Shown: positions 9,401 through 20,500, counted from the stretch's first letter. The stretch: DNA of 64,000 nt from Ditylenchus dipsaci (GCA_004194705.1 SADC01000059.1:53276-117275), one strand, 5' to 3'. Numbers and translations: made by a program. The notes: generated by a model from the letters alone, not told the origin.

Positions 9401-12027
9401 GAAATTTTTTTACGTTTTCGCGTCCCGAAACATTTTTTTTCACTAGCAACCTCTACATCACCCCTGAGAATCCATGCACCAAACCAAGTGGTCGACCACT
9501 TGGATCAAAAAAATTTTTACGTTTTCGGTTCCAAATTAATTTTTTTGCGCTAATTCGAGCATACTGAAGATGGTTTGACAGTGGTAAAATTACATTTTAT
9601 GAATAAATTTTTGAGTTATTGGTAATTCTTGATTTATCGTTAGCGATAAATCGAAAATTTCTTGATAAACGTGATTTTACCACTGTCAAACCATCTTCAG
9701 CATGCTCGAATTAGTGCAGAAATTTTTAAAAAAAAAATTTGATCCAAGTGGTCGACCACCTGGTTTACGACCACTTGGTATAAATTGGGGAGGGGTTGCT
9801 GTCACCGAGGTTACTTGTTCGAGTCCCACTAAGTGTAAACTTTTTTTGCTTCCATTTTTAGCTATCCAGGTGGACACCCACCTGACCAGGAGTTATATAC
9901 CCAGTAATTTTGGTTAGGGTGGTCAATTCTTGGCCCTTGTTTGGTCCCGACATCAATAAGGGTGCTCTCTGAGGGTGCCCCACAAAATGAGGGTGCTCTC
10001 TTAATATATAAAATCAGGTCTTTAAACATATTCTGCCCAGGACAAAAAGGAGGATGAATTCACCGAGGATGAATTGGTTGAGGATGAAATCACCTAGAGC
10101 CCTTTTTTATAAGCAAAAAGGATTTTATGTTTTCATTATGCTTTATCTTCAATGTGCACATACTAAATAGAGATTGTGAATTTTAACTTACTAACAAACT
10201 AATAAATTCTATTATTATTATCTAACATTTTGATTGCCGTGTACTTAAATTTCAGATGACAAGGAGAAATCAGACCTCAAGGCAAAGCTACTACAAGATG
10301 ACTTGGACCGTCTGATTGCTGAGCTGAATACAGTCTAGACTGCTGTCCGAGAGATTCCACTCGCTTTAATCTATTACCACTATTGGATTTGCGAGACAAA
10401 CGTTCGCCTTATTTCTTCAGAAAATACATGCCGTATTTATTCTAATAGAACCCCCCTCCCCTCCTATTCAAAATCGTGTTCTTGGCATCGCATTTTTGAC
10501 CCACTTTTTAAAGACTGCTCCAATGCAAGTTACCACTTCTTTTGTAGCCAGTGAGATGAGCTACGAGTTCATCGGTAACTTGCCTGCGAGTATTCTTCAA
10601 AAAGAAGGTCAAAAATGCGATGCCACAAACACGTTTTTTGAATTTAGGGAGGAGGGAGATGCTTCTACTAGAATAAATACGGTATTTAATTTTCCAAAAA
10701 CAAGAATGCGAGTGGAGGATCATTATAAATGAGAAAAAGCTTATTCTAGTCCCTCTACTTTTTGTTGTGTTCCCTAATTAATTTCATTCTAACATTTTGA
10801 TATATTTAATAATCGTTGTTTTCTGAAATTTTAAACTAATATTTTTTCGAGAGTGTACCTTTTTGATATTTGTGATAAAAACAATATTTTATGTTGAATC
10901 TTATTTTAACATTTTTAATATTTAGGTTGTCAGACACAAGAAGCTTTCGAAGATTGAAAAATCAGCTAAAACCTAAATGTTTTTAATGGTTAAAATTGAA
11001 AACACCCGTCAAAATGTGTGAATCTCCCGTCAAAATATGTAAATCTCCCGCCAAATTTTCAAAAATTTAAAGCGAAATAAGACTTGTTTTCCAAATTGAT
11101 TTCACAGCAATACCAAAATTAAATTTATTTTTTCGATCAATTCTTAAATAAGTATTACTTAGAAATTTTCAAGATATCTATCATTTTCAAGAATCTTTTA
11201 ATGATTATAAGATCATAATTTTTTTCAGAAAATTTTGAATCGGTTTGTTTGACCCTTCTAAATAGGGTTGTTACACAGTTAACTCAATTTTTTCTAAAAT
11301 TTTGACCTTATTTCTTGTTTTTATGCTACTTTTTTCTAAAACTTTGAGCCCGTTACCCCAAGTTCGAAAGCCTAGAATGTTGGCTACCAATGCATAAAAA
11401 TTTCTTGGTTTAGTGCACGAAAATGCATATATTTTATTGCAAACACTTTCGAATTATTTCGAACTATTTCGAATTAAAAGTTCGAAAATAATTCGAAATA
11501 ATTCGAAAGTGTTCGTAATAAAATATTTGCATTTTCGTGAACCAAACCAAGAAATTTTATACCATTGGATAGCCCACATTCTAGGCTTTCGAACGTGTGT
11601 ATGGTGCTCAAAATTTTAGAAAAAAGTGGCATATAACAAGAAATAAGGTCAAAATTTTAGAAAAAATCGAGTTAACTGTGTAACAACCCTACTTCTATAA
11701 GACAGCATAAATGGGCCAAGCTAATTCTGTTCGGAAACATCATTGTGGGACAACCTAATTTTTACGTTTGACAAGCAAATTTTTTACAAAATAGTAGGTG
11801 AATGCATATCATGTTTCTGTCTAAACATAAAGTAACAATTGGTCATTATTAAATGTAATTCTTATCTGTGCCACTCGTCCATACATTTGCCAACAAAGAA
11901 TTAATATCTTAACCAGGTAAAATTAACGGTTCAACTCATTTTAGACGAGTTGGTGCACGAGAAAGAGAGGTACAAGAACATCAGCGAAGAGCTCGACCAG
12001 ACTTTCCAAGAACTTTCTGGATATTAA
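323..12027 (+). CDS. lev-11: Tropomyosin, C-terminal ~160 residues, alternatively spliced (5' part outside window)
   Basis: Tropomyosin is a parallel coiled coil that polymerises along actin filaments and controls myosin and other actin-binding proteins. The window carries the exons for about residues 126-284 of a 284-residue protein. Order: three alternative exons (323-440, 790-907, 1076-1192), constant 1746-1816, two alternative exons (2772-2910, 3331-3468), constant 4444-4512, and three alternative last exons (4610-4692, 10256-10338, 11945-12027). Splice phases agree throughout, and alternative versions have equal lengths (118, 139 and 83 nt) apart from single missing bases. Sequence is closest to nematode tropomyosin as I know it. 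Frame breaks of one base occur in the exons at 1076, 3331 and 4444. The introns hold several transposons. The symbol follows the C. elegans gene and is by homology. Confidence 0.93.
790..907 (+). CDS. lev-11: Tropomyosin alternative exon, version 2 of 3
   Basis: This 118-nt exon encodes [15 protein letters not shown] and ends REAESRSDE. It is the most divergent of the three versions: it has two cysteines and lacks the usual ADRKYDE ending. The acceptor is TTTAAG and the donor GAG/GTTGTG. The heptad pattern is kept, so it looks functional rather than decayed. Confidence 0.85.
1076..1192 (+). CDS. lev-11: Tropomyosin alternative exon, version 3 of 3, one base missing
   Basis: It encodes [15 protein letters not shown], the version closest to the usual ecdysozoan exon. 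At about 1171-1175 one G is missing: as written the frame reads [10 protein letters not shown], while one more base gives AEEADRKYDE. The length is 117 instead of 118 nt. The acceptor is GGTTAAG. Confidence 0.85.
1210..1440. mobile_element. Inverted-repeat element in tropomyosin intron
   Basis: A region starting TCTCTAATAGAGCGGCACCC has arms TTCAAAATCGTGTTT and AAACACGATTTTGAA around a core with further pairing (TTTTGTAGC / GCTACAAAATG). It is related to the element at 10430-10684. Confidence 0.6.
1746..1816 (+). CDS. lev-11: Tropomyosin constant exon
   Basis: It encodes [18 protein letters not shown] then AEAGE (residues 165-188), one of the most conserved tropomyosin blocks. The acceptor is TGTTTAG. 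The donor AA/GTTGGT splits an Asn codon that is completed by the C opening either following exon (GEN-KIVEL). Confidence 0.92.
1889..2315. mobile_element. 427-bp pogo/Tigger-like palindromic element
   Basis: Ends C(A/C)GTTGAACCTCGCTATAG in inverted order, flanked by TA on both sides (1887-1888, 2316-2317). The arms pair over almost their full length, so the element is one long hairpin. CAGT(T)GAAC ends with TA duplication are typical of pogo/Tigger derivatives. Confidence 0.8.
2772..2910 (+). CDS. lev-11: Tropomyosin alternative exon, version 1 of 2
   Basis: A 139-nt exon (1 + 46 codons) encoding [20 protein letters not shown] and ending [11 protein letters not shown]. It is in an open frame. 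It shares its boundaries and most of its first half with the exon at 3331 but differs in its second half ([11 protein letters not shown]). Confidence 0.9.
3021..3238. mobile_element. Inverted-repeat element of the GGCGCTAC family
   Basis: Starts GGCGCTACTGGAATATA and ends TATATTCCAATAGCGTTGC, with a TAGGCTTAGG-type interior. Relatives occur at 53090, 55885-56105 and 59821-60890, each with runs of C inside the left end. Confidence 0.65.
3331..3468 (+). CDS. lev-11: Tropomyosin alternative exon, version 2 of 2, one base missing
   Basis: It encodes the same opening as 2772-2910, then SEEKALH. As written the frame then breaks. One more C at about 3413 restores a run ending [12 protein letters not shown], very like nematode tropomyosin. 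It is 138 nt against 139 for its partner. Confidence 0.88.
4039..4397. mobile_element. Pogo-like inverted-repeat element
   Basis: Ends CAGTCAACCCCGATTTAATG and a near-complement finishing GGGGGTTGACTG; arms pair over about 150 bp each. TA is present on the left, CA on the right, so one copy of the site may have mutated. Confidence 0.75.
4444..4512 (+). CDS. lev-11: Tropomyosin constant exon, one base missing
   Basis: With one added C near 4459 it encodes [18 protein letters not shown] followed by VDRLE, the standard block before the last exon. It is 69 nt as written, where 70 nt fits the phases on both sides. Confidence 0.88.
4610..4692 (+). CDS. lev-11: Tropomyosin alternative last exon A
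   Basis: An 83-nt exon encoding [20 protein letters not shown] then VQEIQGS and stop. This is the non-muscle-like type of ending known in nematodes. A polyadenylation signal AATAAA follows at 4869-4874. Confidence 0.88.
4869..4874 (+). terminator. Polyadenylation signal AATAAA
   Basis: Canonical hexamer 177 bp after the stop of tropomyosin last exon A. It would end the short isoform before the transposon-rich 4.9-10.2 kb intron. Confidence 0.5.
5199..6275. mobile_element. 1077-bp foldback element, 9-bp target duplication
   Basis: The 9-bp duplication AAAGTTTTC lies at 5190-5198 and 6276-6284. Arms of ~300 bp start GGACA(G/A)AGCTTTTTTTG and consist of repeated TGCATCTAAAAGACTTTTT units. A 9-bp duplication fits the Mutator superfamily. 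The unpaired middle (~5450-5950) has no recognisable gene, and the arms contain GGTTCAAATCCTCCCGGG, a tRNA B-box-like motif. Confidence 0.85.
6545..7385. mobile_element. Long-TIR element (CCCCCACGGG ends), nested
   Basis: Arms of ~250 bp run inward from CCCCCACGGGACTGATCAGG and pair with 7130-7385. Half copies are at 33225-33330 and 63680-63930, so this is a multicopy family. In the middle is a hairpin (6905-7090) that also occurs at 22890-23085, 35540-35645 and 60055-60260. Confidence 0.75.
7522..8043. mobile_element. Mariner-like inverted-repeat element, TA duplication
   Basis: Ends (T/C)AGGGTGTCCC in inverted order, flanked by TA at 7520-7521 and 8044-8045. No transposase. The same end sequence with a different interior is found at 39733-39990. 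Confidence 0.75.
8940..10096. mobile_element. Foldback element with GAATTCATCCTC tandem arms
   Basis: The left arm has five copies of a GGTGAATTCATCCTC unit (8950-9045); the right arm has the complement (10045-10096). A probable 9-bp duplication, GAGCTCTTT / GAGCCCTTT, flanks it with one mismatch. A nested palindrome (9370-9775) with AAGTGGTCGACCACTTGG ends has relatives at 25866-26192 and 59555-59820. Confidence 0.7.
10256..10338 (+). CDS. lev-11: Tropomyosin alternative last exon B
   Basis: An 83-nt exon encoding [20 protein letters not shown] then IAELNTV and stop. Same length and phase as the other two last exons, with acceptor AAATTTCAG. The sequence differs strongly from both but is a good coiled-coil end. 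It sits between transposons. Confidence 0.82.
10430..10684. mobile_element. CCGTATTTATTCTAATAG-ended palindrome
   Basis: Inverted ends GCCGTATTTATTCTAATAG and CTAGAATAAATACGGTA. One of many copies of a TACCGTATTT family in this window (30859, 44048, 52895 and single ends near 23813, 39703, 44836). Confidence 0.7.
11263..11691. mobile_element. 429-bp hAT-like palindromic element
   Basis: Ends TAGGGTTGTTACACAGTTAA in inverted order. Flanked by CTTCTAAA (11255-11262) and CTTCTATA (11692-11699), an 8-bp duplication with one mismatch. TAGGGTTG ends plus 8 bp suit hAT. It lies in the tropomyosin intron before last exon C. Confidence 0.75.
11945..12027 (+). CDS. lev-11: Tropomyosin alternative last exon C (muscle type)
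   Basis: An 83-nt exon encoding [20 protein letters not shown] then FQELSGY and stop. This is the canonical invertebrate muscle tropomyosin end. AATAAA follows 17 bp after the stop. Confidence 0.93.
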
Positions 12028-12043
12028 GAGTATCCGTCGGAGA

Positions 12044-12049
12044 AATAAA
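12044..12049 (+). terminator. Polyadenylation signal AATAAA
   Basis: Hexamer just after the stop of tropomyosin last exon C. The convergent POLR1B gene ends at 12416 on the other strand, so the two 3' ends share about 390 bp. Confidence 0.55.
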
Positions 12050-12415
12050 TCAAAAACACACTCATTACTTTTCTGCTATTGCTGCCCCTATTTTCTTGAG
12101 TAACATGAACAATACTCTTTCCTCTAAGTCATAATGCAAATTATAGTCTTAGTGAAAATTTGTTGCCTAAATTTTTTATTAAGAAAAGCACAAACCTTTT
12201 CCAAAGTGCCACCATGAAAAGAGCAAGCCTCCCGCTTTATTTAGAGATAATAAATCCTATTTTGTTAATCTTAAGAAATTTATTTTTCAACAACTGCAAC
12301 AAGCATAACACTAACGACTATATTGTTCTTCTCATATATGTAACAGTGTTAACAACAATAAAATTTTCAACAATAACAAGCGTGCCTCTATCGAGCACCA
12401 ACAATAGCACGGTCA

Positions 12416-15400
12416 TCAACGTTTTATGTCCTTTGGATGGCTGACCCCCAACTGAACTTTCACATTGACAGCACTCAGCTCAGCACATAGGTAACGAAAC
12501 ACACGTGGCACATTTACCAGAAAGACTTGGTCATCCCTCTTGCAAACGGAGCAATGACGGCGAGTAAAATTGTGATAATTGCTTTCCTTCTCGATTCTAT
12601 TCTGAGCCTTAAAAGCACTCTCCACACGCTTGAACATCTGAAAATAGTTTTATTAAATTGATTACATGGTACTAAAAAAGATACCGCCATATTTTGGTCT
12701 AAGTTGGTTACAGAAACTATTGAGCCACAACCAGCGCACATGTAAGCTTCATCTTTATCTGAGCAATTGAATAGACGATCCTGAAAGTCTCCCTTATATA
12801 GTCGACTACCACTATGGTGCGCATTCCGATGCAGATTTAAACTAGCCATTATGGCGTAAAATCGACTGTAAAAATAGGCAAAATATCAGCATACCTGTAA
12901 ACAAAAGGCAGTCCCATGAGCTATCAAAGCATCTCTTTCCATTCACCAAACCTTACACCACCGCCTTTCTTACGTCCTAAAGTAGTGGTTATAGGCTAAG
13001 CCAACGGCAATGGGAAATTCGCCAAATACAAAAATTGCCAAAACGAAATTGCCAAAACGAAATTTGCACAATCGAAATTCGCCAAAATAAAATTTCCCAA
13101 ACGTGGATTTCACCTGAAAAAGTTCACTTCCTGTTAAATGCTACCCTATTTCTTTTAGGCAAAATCTACTCTTGCCAAATTTCGATTTGGCAAATTTTGT
13201 TAAGGCGAAATGTATTAGGCAATTATCATCTTGACAATATTAGTCGTGTCAAATTTCGTTTTCGTCAAGTTTCACCTGGTCAAGCAAACCAAACTCAAAC
13301 CTTCACGGGTTGTAAAGTTACTGGATCTACTGGACCGGTCGCTCTTACTTGGAATTTGTCCGCAATCATGTGTCGAAGTCGTTGGTAGTATACCAATCCG
13401 AAAATATTTCAACCTAAATATTCATAGTAAAAAGATGCAAAGGCTAACGAACAGTTTGAACCTGCATAACACGTCCATCCACTCCTGAGTACATTGTTTC
13501 GTTGCCCATGTAGTTGTATCCAGCCTTTTGAAGGAGCTTACCAAAGTGTCCGATGGCAGTGTCAGTCTCGCTGCAAACCTTCAAATTATACTAAATTACA
13601 TCAAACAAAAAGCTTACTTTGAAAACAAATGGAGAAGCATCATAGGTAGAACCGTGCATTGCGGCTGCCTTACCAGCCATACTTTCAATCATCATGCCAA
13701 TTGTCATCCGAGAAGGAAAACCGTGAGATTGAACACGCTGAAATACAAATAGAAGAAAAACAGGGCGATGGTTATAAGCTAACGCACATATCAGGTACCA
13801 TTCCAGAGTCCGAAAAAGGCAGAGATTCTGGTGGCCACAAAAAACTGTTATACCTATAATTGAGCCATGAGCATAGGGTAAAATTATCTAAAGTTAAAAC
13901 GTTACCCTTTTGCCCATGCCTTGATGCAAATTTGTCTCCTATGATAGGTTTCTCGGTATCCTCCACTGAATCAAAGCATGCTGAAAAATGTTCAACGCTA
14001 AGCTGCTGACTATGAAAGAAACCAAATAAAAATAAATTTTTACCACTTTCTCTTTAAAGTTTTCATCTACGATACGACCAACTAAATATAAAAAATCACA
14101 ACTTTTTCTTCTGGTGAATTCTGGTAATTATTACGTTGCAGTAAGCGGGCTCTGCATATTAAATGCTTGATTCTGGAAACTTCCAGTCGACAAATCAAAA
14201 GTGGAAAATAGTGATCCCCTTCTCTGTATAGCCTTCCTTGTATCGGCAGACCGTCCTCACCTACACCAGGAGACCTATTGTGGCATCCGAGAAGAAGTAC
14301 CTGTTGGCCGAAGTTTGAAAGCCACGTCTCTCGACCAAATTTATCCTGAAATGTAAAATTCCGTGTAAAGTCACGACAAAAAAAATATCTTTGAATACCT
14401 TTCCACCTTGAGCACACATCCATGAGCAAACCCACGCTGATAGCTACCTCTGTTGATAACCATTGCGTCTTCCATATCGTAGCCTTGAACACAGTCATTC
14501 AAAAATTAAAAATGACCACTATATAACCTGTGTAGGAGATAACTGCAACACATGCATTGGTTCCAGCGGTACTCATCCATCTCATACTTGTCATGTGCTT
14601 CCAATTCAGCAGCGGCTTCTGAGGATACTAGAAAAAACAACATAAATATTATATTTGTAGATTTGAGGTCAATTTACCTGTAACAAATACATTTTGCCGT
14701 CAGCCCTATGTCTCCATGCATGCACAGGAACCCCATTGTTTGCTTTCCCATCTGACACTGGTAGACGTTACGAGGAGACTGATTGTGGTCCGGAAATGGA
14801 ATCAGATACCAGCAAAAGAAAAAAGAGCAGTCGGATGGAGTTCTTGATGCATCGTCACCCCTGGCTCTGCTTCTTCGGGATCGATGATGACGGACAGGTA
14901 GACTTGCTCGAAAACTCCTAAGAGCAAGATGGGCCAATCAACAGCACACTAGTTCAAAATTTAAAAGTTACAATAAATTCTGTGATATTGAAGGCCAAAT
15001 TCTTCACTGGTCGAATCATTCGACCTGGTGCAGTGTACAAGTACAGCCCGGGAATTGCGTTATTACATTCGTTGGATCAGTGGAGTGACGGATTAGCGCG
15101 ATTTCTGTGATGTAAAGGAACTAAAAGTCAGCAAAGTTTTTCTGATCAATCAACTTACACAATAAGTCAATACTCGATCATCGGTCACTGTTACTTTAAT
15201 GGCTCTTAGCTGTCGTTCAATAAAAGTTGCTTTAGCCCTCGGAATATAGCCCATGAAGTCGCCATCAACGACCACAGGATAGACCTAATAGATAAATCAT
15301 AAACAAACTTACGTCCTAAGCAAGACTTACAGGTTCGCTGTTGACGAGGTAATCATATTATGGGGAATCATTCCTAAAGCGATAATCGGAATTGAATAAA

Positions 15401-17407
15401 GTTAAACATAAAATACCCAAAGCTAACAAAGTAGCTTGCAGCTTCTTAACAACTGAAAAGTGCGTCACTATCCGACAGGAGGCAGTTACATGATTGAGCA
15501 GTCCACAAGGAGCACCGTCAGGAGTCTGAACACAATGAACTTTTAACTCTTTGAATAGCGAAGCGTTGCAAAATAAAACTCACGTGCACAGGACAAATAA
15601 ACCCCCAAGCTTCTGGACGAAGCTTACGCACATCGGTAGTACGCATTTCCATAAAAAAAGCTCCACGGTGAATCGCTCTGGACATTATAGTAAATAAAAA
15701 AACAGAAATTGACCTAAAAACTAACCTAAAGTGAGAGACAAAACGCAACTGGTTGATTCTCTCAGCAATGACGGAAAAGCCTGTCGTTTGCATCAATCCC
15801 AGTCCATTTTTCGTCACCAAATTTCCTGTGGCCTGATTAGAAAATGGATGAAAGTTAAAGTAAACACCATAGAAGACACCCACCAAAAAATACTCTAGTC
15901 CCCTTGTGATTTCACCACCCTTGTGAGAAGCTAGCGATTTAATGAACTCTTTTCTTAAAAATGGACAAATTACCACTCATGAACTTCTCAACAAACAATA
16001 TCACACCCAGTGAATTTAAAAGTGTCAGGCTTTTCTTGGCCATTTCTTCTATCCTCCTTCTGAAAACGTTAGTATGTTTTCTAATCGCTCTCTAATAATT
16101 AGCAACATGATGTGACCAGATACTGAAGCTTCTTGGAACTGTGGGTTGTCCAACGACTCTGGTGTGATTTCCTCCTGAAAATCTGGCTAAGCTGGTAAGA
16201 AAAGGAAAAAGGATCACCGCACCTTCACTAATGCAATCAGTTTCTGAGCCATCAGCGTCAAGCAGAAGAATTTTTGCTCGTCCGTATTTAAATGGATGGC
16301 CACACAAAACTTGAAGAGGTACTTGGCTGCTTCCTACAAAAAAATAATACCGCTGCTACAGAGGCCAAGAAATATGAACAAGATACAAACGTCGTCATTT
16401 TCCCATGGGCAATACGATGGCCTAATACTACTCGAAACCTAGAACCAAGAGCATTCCACGCCGTTTGCTGTGAAACAATCCCTTCATCTTGTGCCATAGA
16501 AAGCATGTTGGTCACACAGCCAGCCCAAAAAGCGTCACCCGGTCGAGCACGAGTAAGATGTTCGTAGATCATTGCATCATTCATGGTAGTCAGGGCTTTC
16601 AGCACGTACATCAGTGTACATAGAATATTTCACGGGAAAACTAAAAGATTGAATAAAATAAATTTTAATCCTCAACTGACCTGAATTGACATCATTATTG
16701 AGGCACTTTCCAAGTAGTGAAGATGATGAGCGCAGCTGAGTGGTTATCCTTGACACACCGCATCATGATAGCCGAATCCGAGAAGAGTTTGCCTTTGTCT
16801 CTGAGTGTCCTCCTCTGTATAGCCAGTGGAAAGTTCGCTTGTTAGCAATAAGCAGTCGCATGACCTAAATACAAAATTAATTGATGACGGATAGAAAGAA
16901 AATAGTAAAGTGACTACCTTTTCAGACCCATTTACTATAAAATAGCCGCCTTTCTCGATGCCTTCTTCTCCTCTCTTGATTAAATTTGATTTGCTTAACC
17001 ATCCAAGTGGCAGCGATTTGATTTTAGCATGACTGGTACTTCCCCAATGAGACACTCCAGGCTGTCTATCTTCCTTCCATTAACACTCAAATCGATGTTA
17101 GCGCGAAGTGGAGCTCGATAGGTAAGGGCACGTTGACGACATTCAGCGGGGTAAATTTTTGGTCGCATCACTGAGCTGAAGGTTATTAACTGGTAGATAC
17201 TTTTGACATCGGAAAAAATATACTTACAGAACTGCTGCTTTCAAGTGCAGGATAACCCAAACGTAGAGCCGCATAAGATATTTCTACAGCGTCCCCAGAT
17301 GGTAGTCGTAATTTTGTCGTCGGCACATTTTCCGCTGCTAATTGTAGCCCTTCATCTGCCATAAAGTTGTATGATTCAATGTGATAGGAAGCAACATCGC
17401 AGTCCAT
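12416..17407 (-). CDS. POLR1B: DNA-directed RNA polymerase I subunit RPA2 (POLR1B), about 26 exons
   Basis: Second-largest core subunit of Pol I, which makes pre-rRNA in the nucleolus and supplies half of the active site. Exons, 5' to 3': 17407-17228, 17175-16918, 16864-16681, 16640-16387, 16333-16223, 16174-~15980, 15953-15884, 15832-15726, 15677-15584, 15525-15417, 15373-15331, 15284-15159, 15104-14972, 14917-14678, 14627-14528, 14483-14399, 14345-14135, 14081-14044, ~14005-13906, 13844-13788, 13737-13618, 13578-13462, 13413-~13301, 12976-12895, 12780-12685, 12637-12416. Key blocks: [23 protein letters not shown] then [70 protein letters not shown], and a C-terminal zinc site (CAGC, then CSVC) before [19 protein letters not shown]. 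Total ~1150 residues, as in the family; the VPRVFRY tail points to Pol I rather than Pol II or III. At least ten exons are one base short. The start [15 protein letters not shown] is inferred. The intron at 12977-13300 holds a foldback. Confidence 0.93.
12995..13295. mobile_element. Foldback array in POLR1B intron
   Basis: GCCAAAACGAAATT-type units on the left face GGCAAATTTCG units on the right. Same unit as the element at 25503-26518. It fills most of the intron between the POLR1B exons at 13413 and 12976. Confidence 0.65.
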
Positions 17408-17545
17408 TTTTAGGCACTGAAAACATGTTAGGCATTTATAAATTTGCTGAACTACATGGATTTGTAAATAAGTCAAAGCTGTATCTAGTCAACTATGAAA
17501 CCCGCAATTCATCAATAAAAGACTCTTTATAAGATTCAAATACGT
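17408..17545 (-). promoter_or_regulatory. CIAO1-POLR1B intercistronic spacer with probable trans-splice acceptor
   Basis: Between the CIAO1 stop (17546) and the POLR1B acceptor there are 129 bp. The acceptor (TGTTTTCAG on the minus strand, AG at 17418-17417) lies 9 nt before the POLR1B ATG, too close for a normal first exon. The spacer has a TATAAA that could serve as a weak polyadenylation signal. The arrangement matches a nematode operon spacer. An ordinary short first exon for POLR1B cannot be excluded. Confidence 0.55.
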
Positions 17546-20500
17546 TCAACAACAGTCTGTAACTTCAATAACACTGACAGTTCCATCATCACATGCAGCT
17601 CCTAGGACATTTTTTTCCACTGGATTCCAACGAAGACAATTGATTTCCGCATCGAGAGAAACAATGTTGAGCAAGGTAAGCGCAGAATTTTCCTCGTCCA
17701 AAGAAAAGAACCTGAAAGATAACATACAGCTTATTTGTCAAGGAAGCAATGAAATCAAAACCTTATTGTGCAGTCACCGCCACCAACAGCAATTATCGCA
17801 CTCTCATGGTTCCAGGAAATTGAGTAAAGGGGCCATCTGGTATCGAGAATCGGATGATCCAACAACTTCGTCCAACGACGTCCTTCAACAGGTTGCTCGT
17901 TCTTTTTCCAGACCTAAAGCAAAAATTTTTAGAGCTTCTACCTCCAAAGGCTTGGCCACAGTGAATGTCGGAAGTCGGATGTCGAAGTCAGAGAGGTAGG
18001 AAGTCGGATGTCGGTAGTCCAATTTGAAATCTCATTTTTTCTATCCAACTGTTGGAAAGTTATTTTTTGGCTGTAACCGAATACTGAAAAATACTGATTT
18101 CCCGCAGATAGGTTAGGCGTAATTAGTGCGCCAGTAATTAGTGCGCCAGAATAGCTGTAGATGGATTCATCTTCGATAAGATCATCCTTGAACAATTTCA
18201 TCCTCCGCTAAATTCATCCTCTAAATCTCCGAGGTTGCAGGTTCAAATCCGGGGGTGTAGACTTTTTTCTTTGCTATTTATGCCAGTCAAATAATTTCTA
18301 GGGATTAATTAACCTCGGGATGAGTAGGAAACCACTTGTATCTAACCTGGAAGGGTATACCTCTGTTACAACCTGAAATTTTAGATTTAGCCAAAAGGTG
18401 TGAAAACCATGGTATTCTACTCAAAAGCATGGTTGAACAGTGTTTGATAATTCCAAGAAGTGATTTTACAAACGAATACCCCGGTACAGAGTTAGGTAAT
18501 CCCTCAGTTGCCTGGAGGGTGCTATAACCATCAGGCAAGTGAGGTAACTACTAGGTGGCCACCCCAAACCACTAGATGGCCAACCCAAACAACTAGGGAG
18601 CAACCAGGGTGGTATACTTGACGATTAACTCAGCCATCAGCCTCAGCCGGCTGAGTTGTGAAAATCGTCCTCAGCCGTCAGCCAGGTCAAAATTTTTCCT
18701 CAGTCACAGCCGACTTAAATGTGAAAATTTAACATCAGGCTCAGCCGTCAGCCGGGCCCAAAATTTTAACTCCGCCGTCAGCCTCAGCCGGCTGATGGCT
18801 GAGTTGAGACTCAGTCGGCTGAAGTCAGCCGGCTGAATTCACCACCCTGGTAGCAACCACAAACCACTGGGTAAAATCAGGTAACCCTATCTAAGTACCA
18901 TCACCTGAGCACTAGTACCTGGACACTTCACTATCACCTTGTCAGTACCTCAAAGTGAGTTGCCGCAAAGCTGAAGCCAAAACTGCGATGAGAACATGTG
19001 TTTTGAGAATGATTGTTGATAAAAGTTAGTTTGTGTTACTAACATTGCTTGGATACTAACCTGACAGTTAAGGTACCCTCTACGGGTTAAGGATGCCAAC
19101 TAGGTGCTTGCGGCACCATCTAAGAGGTCAGGTTCCCTTCCAGCTATGGTCACGATTCTGAATTCTCCTAGAGACATTCTGGCGAACTAATTACCGGCGC
19201 AAAAAACTGGCGTAAAAAAAGAACCTCGAGAATAGATAAAAGCGCTTTACAGAACGAAAGAAATGACTAAAACTCGCGAAACTCGCCAAAGACTTCGACA
19301 TCCGACTTCCGACATCCATTGTGGCCACCCAATAATACCAGGACAAAAAATCACCTTGATTGCACAATCAGCACCACATGTGGCCAAAAAATTACCGCTC
19401 ACATCAAAAGCACCATCCCATACGGTATTATCATGAGCTTCTTGAATAGCGTGTTGATTACCTTAAAAGACCTCCAAAAATTACAAAATTACTGGGTTAT
19501 CTTAGTTTACCCAGTCTTCTCCGTCAAAAATATAAAAGCGAATGGAGCAGTCGTAACCTCCAGACACAAGAATCTGAGGAAAAATTTAACACACCAAGAA
19601 TCCACACGTCAAAACATTTTAAATAGAATTGAACTCACGTCATCAGTTGGATGCCAAACTACAAATTTCACATCAGCTGAGTGATTTTGAAGGATTGAGC
19701 CAACTTCGTAATCACCATTTTCGTCCACTAGAATAGGTTCAAATTACAGGTCAGTGTGACTAATCTAAATAGCAAGCAAAAGATTGGGATATTTCGGATC
19801 GAGCCCATTGAAGCACTTAAGAATCTTAAAAGGGGAGGGGGTACACTACATGTGCGCATCGCAGGGGCGCAACCAACTCGCCAAGAAAAAACTCGCCGAC
19901 GCAAAAGACTCGCCGATTTCAGAACTCGCTAACGAGCAGGAGAAGAATGTGCAAAATCAAATTATGCAAATTCAATTTGTGCAAAATTCAATTTATGCAA
20001 AATCCGTTTGTGCAAATTCAGTTTGAGCCATCATTTACGAGGATTTTTTTTATTGAACAGTCAGGATTTTGTACTCAAAAGGTCAAAATCTTAAGCTTCT
20101 TCAATGGCAATGAGCTTCCATCGGTTGAGGCAGTGAGATAGCAAATGAACTGAATTTGTACCAACTGAATTTTGCACAAAATGAATTTGCACAAACTGAT
20201 TTTTGCACAAAATGAATTTGCACGATTTGATTTTGCGCATTCTTCTTCTGCCCTCGCCAACAGCAAAACCGCCAAGGAAAAAGTCGCCAACAAAAAATTC
20301 GATTTAACTGCCCCTTTAAGAAACTTTGAATACGCATCGCCTAAGTCACAGGTTCGACTACTACTGGGTGAAAACCTGAATTTTTTTACCTTCTTTTATT
20401 TACAAATTTGGTGTCAAAATAATCCCCACATTTTCAGCTATTCAACGAAATCATCAGCGCGACGTTTCACAGTAACAGTAGATTATTTATAAGCTAAAAT

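Noticed and set aside
12160..12444. A 94-codon open frame between tropomyosin and POLR1B
   Set aside because: It lies in the shared 3' UTR, runs antisense into the last POLR1B exon and has no recognisable content.
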